DNA of 64,000 bases from Acanthosepion esculentum (GCA_964036315.1 OZ038496.1:21400685-21464684); one strand, 5' to 3'. Counted from the first letter of the stretch, positions 45,690-56,149 are shown. Notes: a model not told the origin generated them from the letters alone. Made by a program: numbers and translations.

Positions 45690-47905
45690 TTATTTATTCT
45701 TCAAAATATTTCAAAATTATTAAGAACTAAATAAAACATTATTTTGAGCATTTTTCAAGAGTATCACAAATACAACACATTTCTATATACATATAGAACT
45801 GCAAAAAACAAAAATATGAAGGAATATAGAATTAATATATTTTTTTTTTTTTAGAATTTAGTCTTGGACCTGTTATATCATTAATGGCCAATAAGCCAGG
45901 GAGATAAGTTTTTCAATTTCTGAACAATGATATTTGTGCAGATCCAGATGTACCAGGTTGGGTGGTAAGTTGGTGCTGAAAATCTCTCAGCCTGTGACCC
46001 ACTTACAAAAATCAGTATCTCTAAAATCAGACATCAGAATAGTGATTTTGAGGTGTTGGTCAGGCAAAGAACTTTTCTTTTCACTACCTCCCTCCTACAA
46101 GAAACTGATTACTGCAAAATAATATTTAAGGTGAGCAGTAATGATGAGAAGAGATGGTGAATGATAAAAGTTTATTATTTTCAGGCTAAAGTATGAAGCT
46201 ATTCAGTCACTTGTCAGCAACCAATCAGCATCAATTAGGAATTTGGTCTAATTTAAACAAAATAACAACATTGCCTAGCAATTGCCTGTCACTTATTATT
46301 TACTCTAAATGCGACCATCAGGTTATCACTTACTGATTGCTTTTTCTGGGGAGGGGTTATGTTATAAAGATTATACCAAATTTTGTAAAAAATGAATAAT
46401 ATTTGAAGCTTTTGTGAGATTTCAGTCCATTTGGCCATTGTTAAATTGTTGAATATCACCATGGTCGATTTGTTAAGAAATTTGCTTTTATGATATTGGC
46501 CAGGGGAACTGATGCCAGTATGTGGCACTATTGGGAAAAACCATACCATAGGTTGATCAAAGCCTTGTGAATTAAATTGGGTAAAAGAAACTGTTTGGAA
46601 CTTGTTGATGATTGTGATAGCACGAAGTCACAGATCATCATCACCAAAGATTTAAGTGCACTGGCCTTGTTCAAACTGCTGATCACACCAGATTATTAGC
46701 TTCCCCCAGAAACTCTAAAATTTGCTTAGCATAGTTGCAGTATAAACCACAGGTGTGCTCTGTGGGTGTTGAACAGATGTGCCTGCGCATGGATTAACTA
46801 GCCACCCTAACACACAGGTGTACTAGCAAAGAAATGTACCTCTTCACTTAATGTTTTTCATGGCTTTGATGTCAAGATTGGTAAGCACGCATTATAATAC
46901 AATACATTTTTAAAAATTAACACATGTCCAATAACTACAAAACAAAATTAATTAATTGAAAATCTGTTCATAAGATTTGTTGCAATAATGAAAAAATAAT
47001 TTGTTTGTTTTGGTAACATTTTTTTATTTTCATTTAACATGTCCCAATATTACTTTAGGTCAACAGATAATAAGCTTCTCTCTTTTAACAATTCCCAAAC
47101 TTTATTTTTCCTATTAGAGTTAGTCAAACTCTAGATTTTCAATTAATCTGCTCATTTTATTCTCACTTTAAATGAATGAAAAGCTACCAAATATATAAAA
47201 CATTAACATTATAAACGAGTTAATGGGTGATGCTGCTATTCTCAAATCTGGTAGCATTGATTTTGACCTAACCAGACTACGAGAGGCAGGAATAAAAAAA
47301 ATTGTTTTTTCCAGAAAAATGGGCCCTTTTCCTTGGATTCTTTTTGTTAATGTCATCTTTAATTCTTGATACACTTTTTCCCCTGCTATCATTCTTTCTT
47401 TCTGATTTTAACAACACTCATATTACATTGACAACCTAACTGAGAGTGGTTCAAAACATCTTTTGCCCAATGCACTCTTTTCACCATAAGTCACAATATC
47501 ATTCCTTCCCTTTCCAAGATTGTCCAACTAAAATGCATGTATTATTGAAAATCTTCATTCTTTTCCATATTAGTACATATACATTTACATGTATTATTTT
47601 TATAGAGGAGTTTTACAAATTTAATAGTAAATGTTGATAGATTTTTAAACTTGAATATATGTACAGTAATTTGTTTTAATTCATAATTAAATAAATAAAC
47701 AAACATAGTGCCAGAGTATTTAAATCAGTTTTATTTGGATGAAGATTACAGTCAACAAGAAACTTCTGAAAAAGTAAAGGATTTTCCCCTCTCCAACCTA
47801 AAACCTTGAAATTAACCCCTTGGGGTGATTTCCCCACCTGGTTGAGAATCCCTGAAACATTACTCATAAAACCAAGTGATTGTGTGTTAGATTATGAACA
47901 TTTCA
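45690..47905. other. No recognised gene
   Basis: Chance frames on both strands and no repeat family recognised. 46300-46850 is less AT-rich and could be an unidentified old element. Confidence 0.3.
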
Positions 47906-47906
47906 A

Positions 47907-47908
<2 letters not shown>

Positions 47909-47946
<38 letters not shown>
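47909..47946. repeat. (TA)n microsatellite
   Basis: Uninterrupted TA. Confidence 0.96.
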
Positions 47947-47952
<6 letters not shown>

Positions 47953-48064
47953 ATGATCTCAAATATCTGGTAGATGAAATAAAAGCTGTTTAAAAGAAAA
48001 TGGTCATTCTACTCATATGAGTTTCCACTAAAAATATATATATATACATGTATATATTTATGTA

Positions 48065-48610
48065 TTTATTTTTATTAGTTGAAACATTATTTTTAGGTGG
48101 ATATCAGTGTTTGAAATAGATGCCCTATTTTTATTTTAAACAGTGTGTATTACATCTATGGCCTGTGCACTCAACTTGAGAAATCTTAATGAAGACAATG
48201 TGCTCCCAGGCATAAAAATGGGGTGTCTATTTCAAATACCAGTATCCACTAGAAATAATGTTTCAAGTAATAAAAATGTTTGCTTAAAAATAAATCCATT
48301 TATTCTTTAGAAATTAACTAAGCAGATATGATTTTTTGAGAATAAGCTGAACAAGGAAGTAGGCATTCTTTGAAAAGGAAAATAGAACTGGGACACTAAC
48401 AGTGGTCAGTTGTTCTAAAGAACACTGGATCAAATGGGGTTTCTCCTACAAAGGGGAATGCAGGTTAGTACTCTACCAGAGAGCACATTATCTTTATTAA
48501 GATTTCTCAAGTGTATGTGCACAGACCAAGAGATATAATAAATACTGGGTGTTTATTTCAAATTTGGCTATCACTAAAAACATAATATTTGAAGTAATAA
48601 AAATGTTGGG

Positions 48611-48620
<10 letters not shown>
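48065..48620. mobile_element. Nested foldback element with three copies of its terminal arm
   Basis: The left arm TTTTTATTAGTTGAAACATT...TATTTGAAATAGAT-like sequence is mirrored twice: at about 48215-48285 (reverse complement to 48070-48130) and at about 48480-48615. The block TTGAGAAATCTTAATGAAGA at 48177 is the complement of TCTTTATTAAGATTTCTCAA near 48490. A (TA)n tract follows at 48617. The interior segment 48310-48480 shares blocks with 60355-60520, such as AGCAGATATG and GATGCAGGTT. Confidence 0.65.

Positions 48621-48648
<28 letters not shown>
48617..48648. repeat. (TA)n microsatellite
   Basis: Right border of the foldback and left border of the tRNA-like element. Confidence 0.95.
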
Positions 48649-48649
<1 letters not shown>

Positions 48650-48861
48650 GACATTTTTTTATGTTTATACATTCTTTTTATAGATACAAATATTTAACTA
48701 AATGCTCTGTTTATAATAAACAGTATTAAACAACATTTACTGGCCTGAATGTCCGATAAATTTTCATAGAAAATATTCATCCTCTGACTGGAATCAAACC
48801 TGTATCCTATACAGAACCATCATATAGCCTGATGTGCCTTAACCGATTGAGCCACAGAGGA
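48648..48861 (-). mobile_element. tRNA-headed SINE-like element, minus strand
   Basis: The head is the tRNA-like segment 48780-48861. The body reads toward lower coordinates: ACATTCAGGCCAGTAAATG, AATACTGTTTATTATAAACA, GAGCATTTAGTTAAATATTT, GTATCTATAAAAAGAATGTA. The body recurs at 49007-49072 and 60160-60240, always beside (TA)n. Confidence 0.6.
48780..48861 (-). tRNA. tRNA-like sequence, probably a SINE head and not a working tRNA
   Basis: Its 82 bases start TCCTCTG and end CAGAGGA, a perfect 7-bp acceptor stem. TGGCTCAATCGG fits an A box and GGTTTGATTCC a B box. An anticodon stem CATCA/TGATG encloses GGCTATA, where position 33 is G instead of the near-universal U and the anticodon would read CTA. 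The T stem has one mismatch, and the variable arm is long (about 15). These faults and the repeat context argue for a tRNA-derived SINE. Confidence 0.55.
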
Positions 48862-49006
48862 TTGTTCGGTTAGCAAGGTCAAATTTACTGCCTTTAAACT
48901 TCAATCTTCCATGAATCTCTCATGTACATTCATATCTGCTCAAAGCGTATCCAAATGTAAACAAATGACGTCACACATTATGAAATGGACAAAGTCCGAC
49001 AATTAT

Positions 49007-49070
49007 TTTAAGACATTTTTTTATGTTTATACATTCTTTTTATAGATACAAATATTTAAGTAAATGCTCT

Positions 49071-49072
<2 letters not shown>
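49007..49072. repeat. Direct repeat of the element tail
   Basis: TTAAGACATTTTTTTATGTT...CTCTGTTTATA repeats 48648-48713 with one difference, about 359 bases apart, and runs into another (TA)n. Confidence 0.85.

Positions 49073-49144
<72 letters not shown>
49073..49144. repeat. (TA)n then (CA)n microsatellite
   Basis: TA to about 49134 and then CA. Confidence 0.97.
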
Positions 49145-49482
49145 TAATGGTAATACTCGGTTGGAAAAAACCTTGGATAGCACAACTTGTAAGTATATCA
49201 AAACAAATTGGTACCTGAGGAAAAAAAGTGGAAAAAAAGAAAGAACTAGAAACATCTAAACAGGGCGAAACAAATCGTCCAGTGCCTTAAGTTTTTAAGT
49301 CCAAAGAAAAAATCCAAGTGAGTAATCAAGCTAAAATGTGGAGTGCTCAATATGCTAAGTAGAGCTGGGATATATAAATTTTCTTATATCATTACCATTA
49401 CTTCTTGAGCCTAATGCTTTTTTTTTGTTTTTTTTTAGACAGGACTAAAATCCCCCAAATTTTGTTCACTTTGATATGTAAC

Positions 49483-49768
49483 CAGTGTTGGATTTACCAA
49501 TAGGCTTAGCAAAAATCTAGGGGGCCTCCCGCCAAGGTGCATAATATTTTTGACACTGTCATAGGATTTTTTTACACATGCTGTCATAATGCATTGTAGA
49601 CTCTAAATAACCCTTCAGTAATTTTAATCACCCGTCATCATCCTTGGCTTTACACAAATTGTTTAATTTAACACTCTTCCATTTTCATCTACTTGTGAGA
49701 ATGGGGGATCGGGAGGGGCCTCATAAGTGGAATAGCCTAGGGCCTCTCTTTATCTGAATCCAGCCTTG
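49483..49768. mobile_element. hAT-type MITE with 8-bp target duplication
   Basis: An identical TATGTAAC lies at 49475-49482 and 49769-49776. The ends CAGTGTTGGATTTA and (reverse complement of the right end) CAAGGCTGGATTCA match at 10 of 14 positions. The length is 286. 8-bp duplications and CAG-type imperfect ends are typical of hAT elements. The inside has GGGGGCCTCCCG and CGGGAGGGGCCTC as a subterminal inverted pair. There is no transposase. Confidence 0.82.
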
Positions 49769-49779
49769 TATGTAACTGT

Positions 49780-50755
49780 TTGCCAATCCATCCTACCACA
49801 ATCTTATTAAAACCAACCTCTTCAGGGATTGGTTTCTTTAGCTTGAAATAACTCAAATTATACATATCAATATGCACCATCATACTGTCTTTTCCAAACA
49901 GTTTGTATTTGACAGTATTCGGCTTTTGTTGTTGTTGTTGTTGCTGCTTCTAGCTTTTGTCATCATAATCTGTTATACAGATCTGTGTGTGATCACTTCA
50001 TTTCTATTGGCTAATAATACATTGATGTTGATCAGGATTCATTGTAAATCAACCACCACCCACCTATCTATCTATTCATTCATCTCAAGTACATGGCCAA
50101 TGTAATGTTGCCCATTCGCTTGTTCCTTTCCAGTCCTTGCTCATTCTCAGTATTCTTGTCTCAAGAAGCAATAAAAAGATTTATACACTCATTACAATAA
50201 TAACCCTGGCCTCAAACCATTCCTCTTCTGCTGACGTCATGATGTCACTTGATGAATTTGCCATTCCTAATTAAGGTTTCTCTGACTACTATTTTATTTT
50301 ACTTCTCTTCAATGTCTGTGTTATCTAAATTGTTGTTGTGTTGGCATGCAAAATTTGTTGTTTTTCAACTACTTCTTTTATATACACTCTAGAGAACATA
50401 CTTGCATATAAGCCTTAATTAACCAACTTGTTTTTTGTTGATATTTCAGTATTTATATCGTTTTAGTAATTTATGAGGATATAAAAACCTGATTACCACC
50501 AAGTATGTTCTTCGGAGTTAAATAAATTTCCAAATAATGTGTGTACAGCACTGCACGTTGGTTTCTTTCTTGATTATCTTGTATGTTTACCAATTGAATA
50601 ATAAACAGAATCTGAATTTTAGCATGTGTAGAAAAGTGCTTTAGTTGTTTTGTATTCTTGTCTACATACTTTCATGGAGAATGAGGCATGTTCAAATATT
50701 TAAGGATGCAATTTGAAAAGTCATACCTTCAAAAACCTTTAATAGGGTATGATAT
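49780..50755. other. No recognised gene
   Basis: It contains a short (GTT)n run near 49928 and otherwise unremarkable DNA. Confidence 0.35.
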
Positions 50756-50764
50756 TTCAGATGT

Positions 50765-50945
50765 TTCTCTCACTCACATGTGGACACTGAGGTTATCTGT
50801 TTCATGCTTCAACCAATCTTCAGGCCATATGAGACAGTGTTCAAGCATGAAACAGACCTCAATGTCTACTTTTATATTTACATATGCTCTATCTCTGATA
50901 TTGAGCACTTTTATGCATAAACATAGAATACCTTAAAACTATATT
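50765..50945. mobile_element. Foldback element, second copy of the 39.7-kb family, hammerhead-like core
   Basis: GGACACTGAGG...TTTCATGCTT and AAGCATGAAACAGACCTCAA form the arms. The minus-strand segment 50823-50790 has CTGAAGA, a weak stem II and intact GAAAC. TTTATATTTACATATGCTCT and AAACATAGAATACCTTAAAA are shared with 39.8 kb. (TA)n follows at 50959. Confidence 0.66.
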
Positions 50946-50956
50946 TTTACCATTTT

Positions 50957-50958
<2 letters not shown>

Positions 50959-50987
<29 letters not shown>

Positions 50988-50990
50988 TAT
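50959..50990. repeat. (TA)n microsatellite
   Basis: It lies between two foldback elements. Confidence 0.95.
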
Positions 50991-51735
50991 GTTTTGTTAA
51001 ACAAAACTGTCAAGGCACTTTTGTTAAGTTATTTTTTTATGTTTTTCTTGTAAGTGAACAAGTGTTCTCTTTTCTAGACATTTATTTATTCTGAGTGCTT
51101 TCAGTTAAACCATTAGCCATTTTCAAGGATTTGACTTATAGTTTATTATACTAGTATAACTAAAATCCTTATGTAGGTGTTAACTGTTCACTTCTTCAAT
51201 AAATATGCCTTCTCCCATTTCCCCTGTAAATACTCTACCTCACAGGGATGTTTGTTTAACAGGTTAGTAAAATATGATTGGCTAATAACAACTCACTATC
51301 TCCACCTAGTGGACTTTACTTCAAATACACGGTTTTAACTTAACAATAAGAATGACTATAAGGATTCATTATTTTGTAATATTTTATCATTAACAGTTCT
51401 GTATTTTTGTTAGACTTTATTGTAACTTTTTTGTGTTTTAAAAACGTGTTAGCTTTTAATTAGAAAATCTCCAGTCATCAGCAGGTGACATTATGATTAT
51501 TAAGCCATTAGTCATTTTCAAAAATTTTTCTTATATTGTAGTTTATTATAGTAGTATAACTAAAATTCTTGAAAATAGCTAATGGGTTATCTAAGTGTTC
51601 AGAATCAATAAATGTTTAATTTCTATCCTCATTAAGTCCAGAGAAGACAACATTTGTTTATTAACAAGAAAAGATTAAAAATAACTTAACTTAAATGTAT
51701 CTTGTCAGTCTTGTTTAACAAAATATGTATTAAAA
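50990..51735. mobile_element. Large foldback element (~745 bp)
   Basis: The left arm GTTTTGTTAAACAAAACTGT, AGTTATTTTTTTATG, AGTGAACAAGTGTTCTCTTT and CCATTAGCCATTTTCAAGGA is mirrored in reverse order by AATAGCTAATGGG (51577), AGAAGACAACATTTGTTTAT, ATAACTTAAC and TCTTGTTTAACAAAATATG. A second internal arm copy at 51510-51560 (CATTAGTCATTTTCAAAAAT) gives a three-arm layout. (TA)n lies on the left and again 20 bases to the right. Confidence 0.75.
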
Positions 51736-51748
51736 ATGGATTGCTGCC

Positions 51749-51754
<6 letters not shown>

Positions 51755-51785
<31 letters not shown>
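51755..51785. repeat. (CA)n/(TA)n microsatellite
   Basis: Short CA followed by TA. Confidence 0.94.
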
Positions 51786-51786
<1 letters not shown>

Positions 51787-52378
51787 TTTCTGATGTATTT
51801 CTATTTGTTTTCTACATTTAAATATCTGTGTATATTTTATATATGTACTTTTTCCAATTTAAACATCTTGAAATTCTACTTAAGAATTGAATTACTGTTC
51901 TAGAATATACAATTGAAATTTTTCACTTGGATTTCACATTGCAGCAAAAATTGTTTACTTACCAAAGTTTTTCTATTCTTATTCTCATTTTCTATGGGCT
52001 TGAAAAATCCTTCAACATTTGAAAGTTTAGTTCTGCTATCAAATTTTTATTGTTGAAACTATAATCTGCTTTTTGCCAAAATAGTACTTCTGAAGAGCTT
52101 TTACATTAAAAACTTATTTTATTATTGTCCTGAATTAAAGACTGTTTTAAATGTCAGCAATCTTTCTAATATATGTGTCTTGTATTTAATATCCACATGT
52201 AGCTTTCATTGCCTTGTACATTTTCATTTTATATCGTATTTTATATTTTAAATCTAAACTGTGTTTTTTCACATTGCTGGGTGTTAGATTTTAATGCAGT
52301 ATTTATTATGCATAAATTCTTATCCTTTCCATCATATAAATCACTCCATTAATAAAATATTTTTGTCACAATTGTTAT

Positions 52379-52942
52379 ATACAGGGTGTGATGAATAAAT
52401 TGTCATCTAAATTACACATAAATGAAAATAACACTGACATTTCATTTTAACAGATATTTTTATGTAATTTTGGTAAATGTATTTTGAAATACTAAAGAGT
52501 AAATTTATTCAATAAAATTGCCATTGGCTTCAACTATCTCCTTGTTTAAGATGGTGAATGCTGCCATAATGTTGTCTTCAGTTCATCATTTTTGTTGGAC
52601 TCTCACTCAATAACACCCCACACTTTATAATCAAGGGGGTTTCAGTCTGGAGAGTTAGGTGACCAGATGTAAGGGGTGATGTGGTTGCAGAAATTGTCTG
52701 ACAGCCATGACTGAGTTCTTCTGCTTCTGTGGTATGATGCAGAGTCCTGTTGCCAGACATAGTGTCTTCCGGCAGCCACCCTCTTGACCCAGGGCAACAC
52801 TACATCTTCAAGGCACTTGATGTAGGCTTCTGTGTTAAGTCTGAGGCCCTCACCAACAAATTCAGGAGTTCTTTTCTTAGAATGATAAATGCATAATTAA
52901 AATTATAAAATGGCGACAATTTACCCATTGCACCCTCTATAA
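52379..52942 (-). mobile_element. Mariner-like element with both ends, internally deleted, minus strand
   Basis: The ends TATACAGGGTGTGATGAATA and (reverse complement of the right end) TATAGAGGGTGCAATGGGTA share the pattern TATA.AGGGTG..ATG..TAAATTGTC. About 560 bases remain of a normal length of about 1.3 kb. The minus strand from about 52875 to 52570 encodes the C-terminal catalytic part: KRTPEFVGEGLRL, VVLPWVKRVAAGRHYVWQQD, WLSDNFCNHITP, then SPD, a stop, NPLDYKVWG. By my count 37 residues lie between the last two catalytic aspartates (D of QQD and D of PLDY), which suggests a DD37D group. One in-frame stop is in the catalytic motif; the N-terminal half is missing. Confidence 0.88.
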
Positions 52943-52944
52943 TC

Positions 52945-54360
52945 CTCTTAAATTGAATTTTCAATTAAAAGTTTAATGCATTTGATGTTTTTGAAACCAC
53001 ATGAATGTTTTCAGGTGTTTAAAAATATTAACAAGACAAAAATTATGATAAACATTTACTCTGATAGAAAGAATGAAAAAAAAAAAGGCACAAAACAGAA
53101 AGTCCTTAATCTAGTAAAATGAAAAACTTTTTATTAAAAGAAATAAAGAGTATTTTTTTTCTAATGTCTTTCTGTAAATAAAATTGTCACTTATGAAATG
53201 AAAACAACTGAATTCAGAATTCTTAATCCAGAACCCATGGGTAAGCCCATCCGTGAACCAGGTGCACTAAAATCTTTTTATTATAGCTTATTTCATTTTT
53301 ATTTTAACTCTGCATTTTCCTCATAGACCAATGAGTGTATCTTGTGTTATAATCTGCCAGACTTTATAATTACGTTTTTATATTTATTTCTCTAGAGATA
53401 ATATCTATAACTGTTATAGGTTCCCCAAAAGAGTCACAACTTATAAAAGTTTTTTTTTGTTTTTTTAAAAAGAAAGAAAAATTAACTAAAGAGAACCACA
53501 AAAAAAATTGCATTTCTAATTCTTCATATTACTTCCATTATCTGTTGCTGTCTCTCTTCTTGTCATTCCCTGTTTTCCTTGTTCACAAACAGCTGCCATT
53601 TCATTCTGTTACTTTTTTGTAAATAAGCAAATCAATGTGCTACATTTGGATGTTAGCAACCTGGGATTTTTTCTTCTTTTCCCTTGGGGACATCATCTGT
53701 TTTATTTTCTATACAGATTCTTATTTTAAGTCTGCCTGACAAAAAGATTTGTACACGTTATCTACCAAGAAGATACCTCAAGAGTAAGAAAGTTAATGTC
53801 ATTTACATGTGATGGAATTGTCTTCCGTCTCACAAATTAGCTTTCTGCTCTCTTTTTCTCTTCTTCAAATATCCATTTAGCCGTAATATTTTTGTTTAGT
53901 GCTAACAGATATCACAAATGCTTGTCTGGGTTCCTTTTGTGGCTATAAATATCGCTTTCAATCTGTTTAACTTAGAATTTCAACTGCAAAAATTAATGAA
54001 AGTGTTATGCAATCTCATTTTTTTTTCTTCACATGAAGCACTTACAGCAGTTCTTTTGGAATGTCTTCTATTTTTAGTAAATATTAGAGTTTTTTAAACT
54101 TTATAAATGGTTATATATTAAACTGAAGGATCCTTCTTCATTTTTTTCTCTTATTGAGGAATAAAATATAAAATTTAAATGAAAAGGATGAGGGAATGAG
54201 TGTAATAGAGAAAAGATGAATCACTGAAAAAATATTGCCATATTTTATGAAGTAAACAATTATTTTCTTATCAAAAAGCAATATGAATATGCCAGGATAG
54301 CCAAATGTCAACAACCATCTGATATTGAATATAAAAGATCCCAGAATATACCACTTATGT
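52945..54360. other. No recognised gene
   Basis: AT-rich DNA with A runs near 53078 and T runs near 53452. Confidence 0.3.
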
Positions 54361-54368
54361 TTTTTGGT

Positions 54369-54480
54369 AGTGGCATAGTGGATATAGGAGTTAGTTAATA
54401 CATGTGTCACACTCCTTTGGTGGTCATGAGTTCAATCCTTGGATCAGTTAGGGAAACACTGGTTCAGCAGAAACAAAATG
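54369..54480 (+). mobile_element. tRNA-like SINE head, plus strand
   Basis: GTAGTGGCATAGTGGATA (A-box side) and TCATGAGTTCAATCCTTGG (B-box side) are spaced as in a tRNA. The acceptor ends do not pair well. It belongs to a different family from the GTGGTGTAATGG SINEs. The 3' part is unknown. Confidence 0.45.
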
Positions 54481-54484
54481 GCAA

Positions 54485-55890
54485 CAATTAACAGATATCC
54501 TGTTGTGATCCGTCTATTCAGGTTTTTGTTTTGTTTATCTGAGTGTTGGGATTCCAAGCATTTAACAACCACAGCATCACATCTTTTAAATGAAACATAA
54601 AAAGGTTATTTTCTGAAGGAAAAGTAGAAGCAGAACATCTATTGAAATCACATATATTCTTTTCAGAAATATAAAATGTTCAGTTTTTCTTGCAGTGAAG
54701 TTTGTTTTATCAAGTAACTAAGTGTTCTTAGCACAGTGTGAAATAAGTGGACAGACTTACTTTATGATGGTCAGCCTAATGTGTTTTTTGAGTTCATAGA
54801 CAAAAGCCTTAGTTGGTGGTTGCTGGTTAATTCCTTCTATTTTGTGCATGGATAAGGCCTTAGTCAGCAGCTGCTGGCTCTCTCTTCCATTGTGTGCATG
54901 TGTGTGTAGATAAAACTGGCTTCCAAAATTGTTTTAAACCTCAAGAAGCTGTATGCTTCTATTTTTATATCAGTAAGGGAAATATGAGGTTTGCATTGGT
55001 TAGAAAATAATTTCATGCTGACTCATGAAAATCTTTTTCTTGAATTTGTGGGAGTGGTGAAGGGAGTTATTATTGTTGTTTTCTAAATAGTCCAAAAATA
55101 GCACATGGTAGGTCTACAACTGCATCCACAAGTATTTTGGCAGTACTTTCCCTTGTAATGATTGTTTATCAAACAAACCTTCTGATGGAATTTTATAGGT
55201 TGAAAAATATAATTCCATATCAGCCCAAAAATGAACACCTGGTAATGTCCAGAAACATTGTGTCTATAATAACATCTATAAGAATCTTGAATAGTTACAA
55301 ATATTTAAAGTATATAATCACAATCAGACAAAAACAAAGAAAACTGGGGCTTGAAAATGTTGAATTGTATCATATTTTCCATTAATCTAAGAACAAAGCA
55401 AATCAGTATCAATGTTATCATTGGGTCCTCATTTGATATTTACATCTTCATTTTAATATACTAGAAGTTTTTGCAACATGCTGATGCATGTTGAAATCAT
55501 CACAGTATTTAGTATTCGTGAAGTTATCACTAACATTTTTTGTTGAGATTTACAATCTCTACACTTTGTTCACTTTCACAAAACAACCTTTTTTTTTTTT
55601 TTGAAAAATTGATTGTACTAAGCCACGCACCCTAATAAAGCCAACTGTACTTTGTACCCGCACTTCTCCCTAAAATTTGGTTTTGATCAGTCAATGTATG
55701 GCTATTTTAAAGGGTGTGAGAGACGGAAGTCACAGAATTTTATATATAGATTTCATTAAATGTTATGATTTCCTTCTATTGTTTTGGATTTGGCCAAAAT
55801 TAACTTCAAATTCACTTTATTATCCAATTTTGTTAATGTTCAAATGTTTTTCAGAGTTACTCTCATCCTTATTTATGTTATTTACATTTG
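54485..55890. other. No recognised gene
   Basis: 54790-54910 contains an imperfect duplication (AAGCCTTAGTTGGTGGTTGC / AAGGCCTTAGTCAGCAGCTG). Open frames at 55137 and 55677 match nothing I know. Confidence 0.35.
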
Positions 55891-55894
55891 GACT

Positions 55895-56012
55895 AATGTC
55901 TTCATCTTTGTTATTTTTATGTTGTGATAACCCTTTGTTATCTTAGTGACTTTACTACTTTGCTTGTAGTGAAATGATTAAAAAGAAAGATAATAACAAA
56001 GATGAAGACTAT
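55895..56012. repeat. Hairpin, ~20-bp arms
   Basis: GTCTTCATCTTTGTTATT at 55899 and AATAACAAAGATGAAGAC at 55992 are complementary. It sits next to the following foldback. Confidence 0.75.
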
Positions 56013-56024
56013 TTACACTTTTTT

Positions 56025-56145
56025 GATTGTGATATTCACAACGTTTCGGCCGTTGTACACACCAGCCTTCTTCAGGTGATATATGGTGGAATGAAGAAGG
56101 GTGGAGCATACAACAGCTGAAACATCATGAATATGACAATAAAGA
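56025..56145. mobile_element. Foldback element with hammerhead-like core
   Basis: GTGATATTCACAACGTTTCG...CTTCTTCAGG is mirrored by GAATGAAGAAGGG...ACAGCTGAAACATCATGAAT. The left arm carries the best core on the minus strand (see next entry). Similar CCTGAAGAAGG...CCGAAACGTTGTG segments are, to my recollection, widespread in repeats of cnidarians and molluscs. Confidence 0.65.
56035..56075 (-). ncRNA. Hammerhead-like motif with CTGAAGA and GAAA both intact
   Basis: Minus strand: CTGAAGA, then AGGCTGGTG...CAACGGCC whose ends pair GGCUG with CGGCC, then GAAA, then CGTTGTG. Stem III A-C/G-U with loop GUU is possible, but the next base is G, which a hammerhead does not normally cut after. Core conserved, cleavage site probably changed. 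Confidence 0.52.
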
Positions 56146-56149
56146 TGGG

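Noticed and set aside
48780..48861. Functional tRNA gene
   Set aside because: Position 33 is not U, the anticodon would read a stop codon, the T stem has a mismatch, and the unit is part of a repeated element.
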